DNA of 64,000 nt. It comes from Drosophila miranda. Lineage: Eukaryota; Arthropoda; Insecta; Diptera; Drosophilidae. This document shows, one piece after another, positions 13,553-23,309 of this stretch; positions within the stretch are counted from its first letter, which is position 1, and each line of letters opens with the position of its first letter. The notes below the pieces were generated by a model. It worked only from the letters and a program-made list of their open reading frames with translations. It searched no databases and had not been told where the DNA came from. Both the position numbers and the translations under genes were made by a program. The DNA is taken from contig NC_046677.1 in NCBI RefSeq assembly GCF_003369915.1, positions 10,354,001 to 10,418,000 on the forward strand. The letters are read 5' to 3'.

Positions 13553-13589
13553 AACTGATCTCGCGGGCAGGTACTGGCTCCCCTTTTAA
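13553..13589 (-). promoter_or_regulatory. Core promoter of UGT gene A
   Basis: On the minus strand TTAAAAGG (13589-13582) lies about 33 bp upstream of an initiator TCAGTT (13558-13553), which puts the likely start of transcription at 13556. The 5' leader would be about 29 nt. Confidence 0.6.
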
Positions 13590-13605
13590 CAGAGAGCAGA
13601 GCCCC

Positions 13606-13640
13606 CTGATAAGCGTTATCAACAGACTGCCTTATCAGCC
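13606..13640. promoter_or_regulatory. Cluster of three GATA motifs upstream of UGT A
   Basis: TGATAAG, GTTATCA and CTTATCAG occur within 35 bp, directly upstream of the TATA-like box. In flies GATA factors drive gut and fat-body detoxification genes (family knowledge). Use of these sites is inferred. Confidence 0.5.
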
Positions 13641-13644
13641 TGTC

Positions 13645-14360
13645 TGCTGCTACAATTGTTAATAGTTTCTTAATCTTTTGAATGCCCAAAACATCTGTTG
13701 TACGAAAAACTATTGCAAAAGCTAGCTTCTGGTGAGTAGAATTCCTAACAAATCGGAATCGGAATACTGCCTATGCATTATCTGTCATTTGCTCCGGCAA
13801 AAAATTCTCTCTCCGGGAATTCTCACGCTTATTTGCGGAACTAATAATGGAATAGCAACCATATTTTTTCACAATCATACAATTCGTTTTAGTGGACAGA
13901 GAATTCATAGTTCCAACGTAATAATAATCATATACAAGGAAGCCTTTTGATAACCCAATCTTTATTGCTATCACAGTAAAGATATTCCCAATTATTCACA
14001 ATCTTTCAGACTCTACAATAATCAACGCCATGATAGCACAATCAGTGGACACCTTAGCATGTGGTAGCCTGAGGAGGTATTGATACTTTTTACATTGATA
14101 TATTCTGGAGGCCGGCCCAATCATCATGACTCGGCAAATATGGGTAACTATTAGAACTATATTTATTCTATATTATTTCATTAATTATTCTTTACGTTTT
14201 GGCTTGGAGACAGTATTTTTTTTGGAAACCTGTTTTTTATTCATGAAATTCTTATTATATTGGATCTTCAGTGAACTTTTTCTACATTTATACAATATAT
14301 ATAATATTTGATAGAGAAGGAGAATCATGGGAAATACCCGAAGATATATGTAAATCTGTT
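13645..14360. other. Intergenic DNA between UGT A and UGT B
   Basis: No gene is seen. The reading frames here are short and of random composition. Confidence 0.5.
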
Positions 14361-14364
14361 AGGT

Positions 14365-14535
14365 ACAATCGAACATGTTTGATCGCCAAATCTGCGTTTG
14401 CCTTAAGAGCAGCCCGAGCTCGAACACCAACATACTGCTGTAGCCAGGAAAAGGAGTTCGATCGAACACTTGCTTGAAAGAGGCTGGAACGAACCGAAGC
14501 TATGCTAAATTTTGTGGAGGGGAAGTTCGATCAAC
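14365..14535. repeat. CGAACATG-bearing segment, possible copy 2 of 3
   Basis: The segment holds TCGAACATGTTTGATCG, GAGCTCGAACACC, a perfect 12-bp palindrome GTTCGATCGAAC (14456-14467), GGAACGAACC and AGTTCGATCAACC. It lies 240-400 bp beyond the stop of UGT gene B. See the segments at 11.1 and 19.6 kb. Confidence 0.35.
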
Positions 14536-14772
14536 CAGAATGCTCAAAGACCGTTCAAATTCTTACTTTTTCTTATCTCTTCTATGCCACAATCTCTTGG
14601 TTTTCTTTTTTCCAAATCTATTTATATTTCACCCCAAAAACAACAATTTTTTACAGATTTAATCAATTTATTTGCTTATATGTACTTAAATTAAGTATAT
14701 AAAGACATTTAAGGTACTGGTGGTGTAATTAAGCTGGGAATTTGGTGGCGAATCACTCTTTTGTTTCAAATT

Positions 14773-16426
14773 TTACTGTTTCTTGACCTTCTTTGGCTTC
14801 GCGGAGAGCTTTCTGAGGATAAATTTGACTACAGCCTTCGTCAGTAGCAGGAAAACAACGAGAATGATGACCAAAAGAGCATAGACATCCAAGTTGTTGG
14901 CTGCTACGAAGCTCATGTGGATCAGAGGACTCTGGAGATGAGCGGCACCACGGTGACGGATGACATATTCGGACCAGTAGATGACCGTTTCCCGGGCAGT
15001 GAGTGGACGATCACGATAGAGCTTGGAGAAAGTGGACACCGTTTCAGCGTACTTGGGGTTCGAGAGGATCTCCTCGATGCCCTCGCGGAACGGCTGCTCC
15101 TCAAGGGTAAGGAGACTCTGAGTGAGGCCAAAACCCTTCTTGACCATGGCATCGGCATTCGCGGGTTGATCGCCAAAGACGGGAAGGGATAACATGGGCT
15201 TTCCATGGTACTGGGCTTCGGTGATGCCTCCCTTTCCTGCGTGATTGATGAACAGCTTTATCTTGGGATGCGCCAGGATATCGTCTTGGGGGAGCCACTT
15301 GGAGTAGAGGATGTTGTCCGACTTGCCAGGGGTCTTGTCCAGGTCCTCCCACTTCCAGATCACCCTCTGCTTCAGTTTCGAGAGGACATTGATCATCTTT
15401 TGGACGGTGTCGGGGCTGAGATGAGATCCCTGCACATTGGATCCCAGACTGAGGAGTATGGCTCCATCCGTGGCATTTCCCAGGAACTCTTCCATATTCT
15501 TTGGGAGAGGAGCAGGCGTATCCTTGACTTGAATGCCACCAATCTCAATCACACCGGGAACATTGGGTCGTATGGGTCCCTCGCTGATTGCGTGGGAGGC
15601 AAAGAACACGAGGGAGGCATTCTTCATCATCTCTGAATATTCGGGCATATTGGGATCATCGCCAAAAAGTTCCCTGCAAGGAAGAATGATCGGTGAGATC
15701 TTATTCAAGGGTTTTCTGGTGATCTACTTACTTGTAGGAGTTTCTGTTGCGGTACTCCAAAATTTTACCAAATACCCGAAAACCGAGGCTCATAATGAAG
15801 CCGCTGATGCGTTGCTTGAACGACATTCCCTGGCCTCTTTCCAACGAATCATTAATGCTGGGCACATAGGAGATTGCTTCTGGGTTTCCAATCAAAAAAT
15901 TCAGCAAAAGATTTGGTGGCATTGTGGCAACAACAATCAAGGGAGCATTCACCTTCTTGGCGAAACCCATTTGGTATTCGTTCATGAAGAATCCCGAGAG
16001 AACCAGATCAAATTTGTTGTCCTTGTTCTCGTAGAGATCCCGGACTCGCGGATCCTTCAGGGCATCCACCATTATGTCGAACATGAAGCCCATCTGTCCG
16101 ATCATCCGGAACATGGTAGCCAACATGTTTTTGTTGTCGTTCTTCGACATTTTCTCTATAATGGCACTCATGCCTGCCGCCTCCTCCTTGGTCAGTGGCA
16201 CTTGAATCAGATTGATATCCTTATGGGTGACGGCCGGCTTCAGGACTGTGACCACCGTGACATTATGACCCTGCTCCGCGAGGGCCTTGGCCGCAGACAT
16301 CTGAATGATCAAATGGGAGGGGCTTAAACTGGAAAATAGCCCCAGAATATTCGCTCCCTGACTGCCGCCGATAAAAGCGACGGCGACTACTGCCAGCAAA
16401 AAGATTCGACTAACGTTCTGCACCAT
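14773..16426 (-). CDS. UDP-glycosyltransferase, gene B of the cluster
   Basis: A predicted ER-membrane glycosyltransferase of the GT1 family. Exon 1 is 16426-15732 and exon 2 is 15673-14773, giving 531 aa. The 58-bp intron has a GTAAGT donor and TTGCAG acceptor, at the same phase-2 Lys codon as the paralogues. A signal peptide of about 24 residues precedes ANILGLF and SLSPSH (H38 as likely catalytic His). The C-terminal domain has SKWLPQDDIL, FINHAGKGG, EAQYHGKPM and VFGDQP for UDP-sugar binding. A membrane anchor is followed by a basic tail ending KVKKQ, a KxKxx ER-retrieval signal. Gene C is divergently transcribed from the other side of a 595-bp spacer. Exon 2 is about 94% identical in protein to that of C by eye, while exon 1 is much less similar. 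Confidence 0.95.
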
Positions 16427-16455
16427 TTCGACACTTGCAATGCACCCGGACTACT

Positions 16456-16489
16456 GCTGATAGAACCCCGTCTGCCACTGCTTTATATG
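16456..16489 (-). promoter_or_regulatory. Core promoter of UGT gene B
   Basis: CATATAAAG (16489-16481, minus strand) lies about 29 bp upstream of an initiator-like TATCAGC, with the likely start at 16458. The leader would be about 32 nt. Confidence 0.65.
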
Positions 16490-16535
16490 GAAAATATGTT
16501 GTCGCTCTCATTTGCTGACTAATGGAATCCGGAAC

Positions 16536-16925
16536 GTGCGCCGATAAGAGGTTCCTTGTGTGATTGAGCTCCAATGTTGTGATAGGTAATGTTAAACATT
16601 TCGCAATATTTTCTGTCCATTTCGTGAATGCAATGCACCCGAAACTGATAAGAAATGGCCCTTATCGCCTTAAACATTTCGATAATCTTTAGATTTTGTT
16701 TGTGAGAGACGGGTAGTAGTCGTACTTGATTCGTTATAATCATTTCAAGCACGAATCCCATATATTTATGCATCTTACGAGACGATAATGTCCCCCCTTT
16801 TGGTAATAACAATTATATTCCACGAAAAAACCAAATATAAACGAAATGTCTACCACGAAAGTGTCAAAAATGAGTGCGACATGTGTTATCGTTACCTATT
16901 ACAACAATACGGATTCCTTATCGCG
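16536..16925. promoter_or_regulatory. Shared GATA-rich regulatory region between UGT B and UGT C
   Basis: The divergent spacer carries at least seven GATA/TATC motifs: CGATAAG (about 16542), TGATAGG (16580), CTGATAAG (16645), CTTATCG (16661), GATAATC (16681), GTTATCG (16885) and CTTATCG (16917). The density exceeds chance expectation and matches the promoters of A and D. Joint control of B and C is inferred. Confidence 0.45.
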
Positions 16926-16959
16926 GCAAACCTGATTGTCCGCAACAGCATCCATCTAC

Positions 16960-16966
16960 TATAAAG
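16960..16966 (+). promoter_or_regulatory. TATA box of UGT gene C
   Basis: TATAAAG on the plus strand, 62 bp before the ATG at 17022. Transcription would start near 16990, at TCCAGAG. There is no strong initiator match. Confidence 0.55.
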
Positions 16967-17021
16967 AACGAGCTGCCGGGTGTTTTGTCCAGAGTCGGCT
17001 GTGTGGTCTACACCTGTCGAT

Positions 17022-18663
17022 ATGGTGCGAATCTTGTTGCTAGCGGTAGCTGCCGTCGTCCTTATATATGGAGGCCAGGGAGCCAATATTCTGGGACTAT
17101 TTACCAGCCTAAGTCCCTCCCATTTGATCATTCAGATGTCGGCTGCAAGGGCTCTCGCGGAGCGGGGACATAATGTCACAGTGGTCTCAGTCCTGAAGCC
17201 AGACATCACCCACAAGGACATCAATGTGATTCAAGTGCCTCTGAGCAAGGAGGATACGGAGCACCTGAGCGGACTCTTTGAGAAAATGGGGAAGAACAAC
17301 GACAAAAACATGCTAGTCGCCATGTTCCGTATGTTCGGACACATGCGCTTTATGTTCCACAAAATAGCCGATGCCCTGAAGGACACGCGAGTGCGCGATC
17401 TCTACGTGAACAAGGACAACAGATTCGATCTGGTTCTGTCGGGCTTTGCCTTGAACGACTACCAGATGGGTTTTGCCCAGAAGCTAAAAGCTCCCGTGAT
17501 CGTAGTGGCCACCCTGCCCCCGAACCCCTTGTTCAACTACCTGATTGGCAATCCGGAAGAGCCGTCCTGTGTCCCTAGCATTAATGATTCAGTGGAAAAG
17601 GGAAAGGGCTTGAGCTTTAGCCAGCGCCTCAGCAGCTACATGACGGGCATCGGCTATAAGGTCTTTTCAAAACTGGCAGAGAAACAAAACAAAAAGGCTT
17701 ACAAGTAAGTAGAAAAGCAGAAATCCCCTGAAATAGTACTCATTGTTCAATCTTTTCAATAGAGAAGTCTTTGGCGATGATCCCCACATGCCCGAATATT
17801 CAGAGATGATGAAGAATGTATCGCTCGTGTTCTTTGCCTCCCACGCAATCAGCGAGGGACCCATACGACCCAATGTTCCCGGTGTGATTGAGATTGGTGG
17901 CATTCAAGTCAAGGACACCCCTACTCCACTGCCACCGAACATAGAGGAGTTCCTGGGGAACGCCACGGATGGAGCTATACTCCTCAGTCTGGGAACCAAT
18001 GTGCAGGGATCGCATCTTAGCCCCGACACCGTCAAAAAGATGTTCAATGTCCTCTCAAAACTGAAGCAGAGGGTCATTTGGAAGTGGGAAGATCTGGACA
18101 AAACCCCTGGCAAATCAGAGAACATCCTCTACTCCAAGTGGCTTCCACAGGATGACATCCTCGCCCATTCCAAGATCAAGCTGTTCATCAATCACGCAGG
18201 AAAGGGAGGCATCACCGAAGCCCAGTACCATGGAAAGCCCATGTTATCCCTTCCCGTCTTTGGCGATCAACCCGCGAATGCCGATGCCATGGTCAAGAAG
18301 GGTTTTGGCCTCACTCAGAGTCTCCTAACCCTCGAGGAGCAGCCGTTCCGTGAGGGCATCGAGGAGATCCTCTCAAATCCCAAATACTCCCAGGCAGTGT
18401 CCACCTTTTCCAAACTCTATCGCGATCGTCCACTCACTGCCCGGGAAACGGTCATCTACTGGTCCGAGTATGTCATTCGTCACCATGGAGCCGCACATCT
18501 CCAGAGTCCTCTGATCCACATGAGCTTCGTAGCAGCCAACAACTTGGATGTCTATGTTCTCTTAGCCATCATTTTCGTTGTTTTCCTGCTACTGACGAAG
18601 GCTGTAGTCAAATTCATCATCAGAAAGCTCTCTTCGAAGACAAAGAAGGTCAAGAAACAGTAA
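17022..18663 (+). CDS. UDP-glycosyltransferase, gene C of the cluster
   Basis: The only plus-strand UGT of the four. Exon 1 is 17022-17704 and exon 2 is 17763-18663, giving 527 aa. The 58-bp intron has GTAAGT and CAATAG at the shared phase-2 site. The signal peptide is about 20 residues and shorter than in B and D, which begin MVQNVSRI where C begins MVRILLL. H34 in SLSPSH is the likely catalytic His. Exon 2 has FINHAGKGG, EAQYHGKPM and VFGDQP, then a membrane anchor and a tail ending KVKKQ (KxKxx). The ATG at 17022 was chosen over in-frame upstream non-ATG codons because it opens the signal peptide. Exon 2 is closest to B, but residues of about 21-150 are almost identical to D, so the gene is a mosaic. 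It has SCVPS where its relatives have SYVPS. Confidence 0.95.
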
Positions 18664-19590
18664 AACTTGAAACAGAGAAATGATTCAACAAGTCCCTAAG
18701 TATTCTGTCTACCGATAAGCACAATCCATAGCACAAATACTCCACCAAGGTCGTTCAACTACTAAATTTAGGTACATATAGGCAAATAAATAAGACAAAA
18801 CAAGTTACTTCTTGAGGCTCCCGGATCATTGTTGTATGTTTCAAGCAGAGGTTGAGGCAATGAAAGGGGCCATTTCAATTGTCTCCAAGCTCCCCCTAGA
18901 CAGCCAAGTAGCCAATATCCAAATCTGAGCTTAAAATCTGAGCAATTCGTACAAATCTTTTCGAAATCGTAAAGGCAAATTTTGCGAAAGCCGGAGCATG
19001 GGTGTATAAATTTTTATTTGAATTGCTGAGAAGACACTTTCTAGAATATGGCTCTCCACAGTCTATCAGAACTAATCATTTCGTAAATAATCGCATTTTA
19101 AGTGCACTCAAAAGTGATAACCATTCTCTTATCGAATGAAACATTTTGAACTATTCGTTGGATCTCATACACGAAGCTAAATGTCAGATATAATCAGAAA
19201 ACTAGCGGGAACGCGGCAATGGCCGATGTTCTACTTATATAACGATCAGTACATCCATATGTGTCTAATCTTATGATTTATGCAACCCAGCGCAGACCGT
19301 GATTTCTCTCAATTTCGCTCTCACTTGTCATGGCTCAGCGTTTTAGGTTTTCTCCAATCTGCAATCCAATCACAGGAGTCTGGATACAAAATTGTATTGC
19401 TATGGCTCTTATAGTCTTTGGGATCTTATCGCTTATCGGGACGGACAGACCGGCATGGATATATCTTCATCTACCACAAAACTAGCAAATCTCTAAGTAC
19501 ATCCTTGAGTATCGCTTATAAATAGCACAAATCAAAGAAAATCTTGCTTCGAACATAAAAATTCTTGCGACTTATTCGTTTCGTGTGAAA
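18664..19590. other. Intergenic DNA between convergent UGT C and UGT D
   Basis: No gene is seen. A pair of GATA motifs (CTTATCGCTTATCGGG, near 19425-19440) and a TATA-like CTTATAAATAGC (near 19515) look like a promoter with nothing coding after it. It could be a relic of a lost plus-strand paralogue or chance. Confidence 0.4.
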
Positions 19591-19597
19591 GCCCATA

Positions 19598-19690
19598 GAA
19601 ATCGAACATGCTGCAGCTGGTTTTTTTTGGGAGATTGAGTTTGAAGCGGGTATAGCGTTCAAGACAAGCTCGAGACGAGTTCGATTGGGC
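19598..19690. repeat. CGAACATG-bearing segment, possible copy 3 of 3
   Basis: The segment includes TCGAACATGCTGCAGC, AAGCTCGAGACG and AGTTCGATTGGG. It lies 220-310 bp beyond the stop of UGT gene D, as the related segments lie beyond genes A and B. Confidence 0.3.
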
Positions 19691-19907
19691 TTAATGGAGT
19701 TCTTTGATACGAATTCTACTAAATATTATTACCCTTTTGTTCTTTGCCTAATATTTGTATATTTTGTATTGTTTTATTCAGTTTATTTTCGTATATTAAC
19801 TCACATTAAAGAGCTCAACCACGTGGAGTATTTTTAGTAGGTGCTAGACGCCTTATTGGTGGACAGAATGCATGCCCCGAGACCAGTCAATTCTGTTAGA
19901 TAAGTTC

Positions 19908-21561
19908 TTAGTGAGTTTTGGCTTTTTTTGGCTTCGAGGAAAGCCCTCTGTTGATAAGTTTAATAACAGCCTTCGTCAGTAGCAGGAAAAAAACGAGAAT
20001 GATGGCCAAAAGAGCATAGACATCAAAGTTGTTGGCTGCTACGAAGCTCATGTGGACCAGAGGACTCTGGAGATGAGCGGCACCACGGTGACGGATGACA
20101 TATTCGGACCAGTAGATGACCGATTCCCGGGCAGTGAGTGGACGATCGCGATACAGTTTGGAAAACGTAGACACTGCCAGGGAATACTTTGGATTCCCCA
20201 GAATCTCCTTTATAGCCTCGCGGAACGACTGCTCCTCGAGGGTTAGGAGGCTCAGAGTAAGACCAAAACCCTTTTTGAACATGGCATCAGCATTGGCGGG
20301 CTGGTCAGAAAATAATGGCATCGAAAGCATGGGCTTTCCATGGTACTGGGCCTCAGTGATGCCTCCCTTTCCTGCGTGATTGATGAACAGCTTGATCTTG
20401 GAAAATGCGAGGATGTCATCCTGTGGAAGCCACTTGGAGTAGAGGATGTTCTCTGATTTGCCAGGGGTTTTGTCCAGATCTTCCCACTTCCAAATGACCC
20501 TCTGCTTCAGTTTTGAGAGGACATTGAACATCTTTTGGACAGTGTCGGGGCTGAGATGCAATCCCTGCACATTGGATCCCAGACTGAGGAGTATGGCTCC
20601 ATCCATGGCATTCCCCAGGAACTCCTCTATGTTCGGGGGCAGTGGAGTAGGGGTGTCCTTGACTTGAATGCCACCAATCTCAATCACACCGGGAACATTG
20701 GGTCGTATGGGTCCCTCGCTGATTGCGTGGGAGGCACAGAACACGAGGGAGGCATTCTTCATCATCTCTGAATATTCGGGCATGTGGGGATCATCGCCAA
20801 AGAGTTCTCTGTAAAGAAGGAAGAGAGATGAAGGTCTTCTGAAAGAAATTCTGGGCATTCACTTACTTGTAAACCATTTTGTTGCGCCTTTCGGTTATTT
20901 TCGCGAAAACCTTATAGCCGATGCCCATCAGGTAGTTAATGAGGCGTTGTCTAAAAGTCATGCCCTTTCCTTTTTCCACCGAATCGTTAAGGTCGGGGAC
21001 ATATGACAGCTCTTCCGGATTGCCAATTAAGTTGTTGAGCAAGAGCCACGGTTGGGAGGTGGCCACAACGATCACGGGGGCTTTTACCTTCTGAGCAAAA
21101 CCCATCTGGTAGTAGTTCAAGGCAAAGCCCGACAAAACCAGATCGAAGCTGTAATCCTTGTTCACGTAGAGATCGCGCACTCGCGTGTCCTTCAGGGCAT
21201 CGGCTATTTTGTGGAACATAAAGCGCATGTGTCCGAACATACGGAACATGGCGACTAGCATGTTTTTGTCGTTGTTCTTCCCCATTTTCTCAAAGAGTCC
21301 GCTCAGGTGCTCCGTATCCTCCTTGCTCAGAGGCACTTGAATCACATTGATGTCCTTGTGGGTGATGTCTGGCTTCAGGACTGAGACCACTGTGACATTA
21401 TGTCCCCGCTCCGCGAGGGCCTTTGCAACCGACATTTGAATGATCAAATGGGAGGGACTTAGGCTGGTAAATAGCCCCAGAATATTGGCTCCCTGGCCTC
21501 CATCGATAAGGACGACGGCAGCTACCGCTAGCCACAAGATTCGACTAACGTTCTGCACCAT
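19908..21561 (-). CDS. UDP-glycosyltransferase, gene D of the cluster, with odd substitutions
   Basis: Exon 1 is 21561-20867 and exon 2 is 20808-19908, giving 531 aa. The 58-bp intron has GTAAGT and TTACAG at the shared phase-2 site. The signal peptide (about 24 residues), SLSPSH (H38), FINHAGKGG and EAQYHGKPM are intact, and the tail ends KAKTH, still a KxKxx match. Several otherwise invariant positions have changed: the donor-site motif reads LFSDQP instead of VFGDQP, FFASH is FCASH, NATDG is NAMDG and LAHSK/LAHPK is LAFSK. The frame is open throughout, so the gene is probably expressed, with altered donor use or relaxed constraint. It faces gene C tail to tail, 1.2 kb apart. Confidence 0.94.
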
Positions 21562-21611
21562 ATCGCGGATACCCAGCGGACTTGCGGAGAGACCTCCTGG
21601 CAGCTCGGGGG

Positions 21612-21618
21612 CTTTAAA
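21612..21618 (-). promoter_or_regulatory. TATA-like box of UGT gene D
   Basis: TTTAAAG on the minus strand, about 50 bp upstream of the ATG. The likely start is near 21588. No clear initiator is seen. Confidence 0.45.
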
Positions 21619-21651
21619 TTGAATGAATTCTGGGATCTCGTCGACGTCAAG

Positions 21652-21795
21652 TCTGTTGCGATAACAAAAAAGTCCGATGTAAGCATTTCGCTTTTATTTT
21701 TTTTTAAATTTCGCGATAAGAAATAAATCTGGAAAGATTTTCTTTTATAATTCTTATCAAAACGCACTCAAGAGTTACCTTATCGGGGAATAAGC
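21652..21795. promoter_or_regulatory. GATA motifs upstream of UGT gene D
   Basis: GCGATAAC, CGCGATAAG, CTTATCA and CTTATCGG fall within about 140 bp upstream of the TATA-like box, as in the other UGT promoters. Confidence 0.45.
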
Positions 21796-21799
21796 GGCG

Positions 21800-22750
21800 A
21801 AACGAATTTTCCCCGCACCAAAAAGATGTAAACAGATTTATCAACATGAATCAATATATATTTCATTTGGCCGCATACCATTAATTTATTCGATTATCTG
21901 CCGCTTAAGACCCCCTTCCCGAACCCTTCCCTCTACAGCACATTATCATCATATACCATCCCTTGGCATCCCTAGCCATTGGTTTCCTTCAGAACTAATG
22001 GTTTTCCATGTGCGTGACAACGAAGAAGAAGGAGGAGGATGCCCCTGAAGGGCGTGTGCACATTTTCATACACATTTAATCGTCTGTCTGCCCTGCAAAT
22101 TCTTAATTAACACGCACATGCACATCCACATCCATATCCACACAGGGCACACACATGCAAATAAATATTTATCGGCTTTGTGGCGCGTAACTCACATCAT
22201 TCCCGGCAACGGCCTCGCCCCATTGTGTGTTGGTCACTCAGTTGTTGTCCGAAAAGAAGTCCCATCCCATCCCCCATCCCCCATCTCCCATCCATGGATA
22301 TGGGCTCTGGACTCTGGACTGTCCGCAGACCATTCATCGCGGATGTCGTCGCTGTCGGTGTAAACCAAAGCCCGCATTCAGCATTTCCGCCGCCTGTGTC
22401 GTCCTTTGTCTCTTCTTTTGGTTTAATTTTTGCCATTGACCCTGGAAGCCCGTACATTCCTCCCTCCCTCATATTCTGTTACTGTTTTGATCTGTGGATC
22501 AATTCTGATTTGATCCGTGAAGAGTTTTTCTTTTATTCGATTGAGTTCAATACAGTTTTAGATTAAAGATGGATTTACACAAAGAGATACAGATACAGAA
22601 ACAGAACCAATTGTTCTATGGCTTTTGTTTAAAAATCTAAAGCGCTGAAAGGTTACATTAAACCTAAGTACATTCTTACAGCGATGATCTTTCATGTTTA
22701 AGGAGATTTATAATGTTTGAAGGAGGGGAGGTTAATTGCAGGTTAATTAA
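21800..22750. other. Non-coding stretch, no gene supported
   Basis: Open frames near 22118-22566 overlap on both strands and are made of CCCATC-type simple repeats. No gene is seen. Confidence 0.5.
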
Positions 22751-22756
22751 TTAGGA

Positions 22757-23300
22757 AAATCAATAAATTAATTGATAAATCGACATAAGATAAAATATTT
22801 TTTTAAATCACATTATTAAAATTATTAAAGAATTAATTAGGAATATAAAAAATGAACAAATAAATCTTAAATCGACATAAAAAAAAGAAAAACAATAAAA
22901 TTAAATAATTAAAAAATGCTAAGGAATATATGTACAAAATCAATAAATTAATTGATAAATCAATATAAAAAAAAATAATAAAATTAACAAATAAAATATA
23001 AAAAAATCAATAAATTAATTGAAAATCGATATAAAAATAACATTAAAATTAAAAATAAAATTATTAAAAAATAAGGAATGGAAAATTCTAAGGAATGTAA
23101 GAAACTATAAATTAATTAATAAATATATAAAATAAAAACAAAGTTAAATTAAATTAAAGTTAAGTTAAAATTAAAATTACTACAAATTTATTATTAAATA
23201 TTATTAAAAAAATTTAAATAAATATTAAATATTTAATTATATTTAAATTTACATATATTTAATAAATATTAAGTATTAAATTAAATATTATTATAACAAT
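22757..23300. repeat. A/T-rich block with degenerate internal repeats
   Basis: The phrase ATCAATAAATTAATTGATAA recurs at about 22759, 22940 and 23008 with small changes, each followed by AATCGACATAA-like or ATCGATATAA-like sequence. The rest is AATTAAA words. It looks like a decayed minisatellite or transposon remnant. Confidence 0.6.
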
Positions 23301-23309
23301 TGTTCGATT

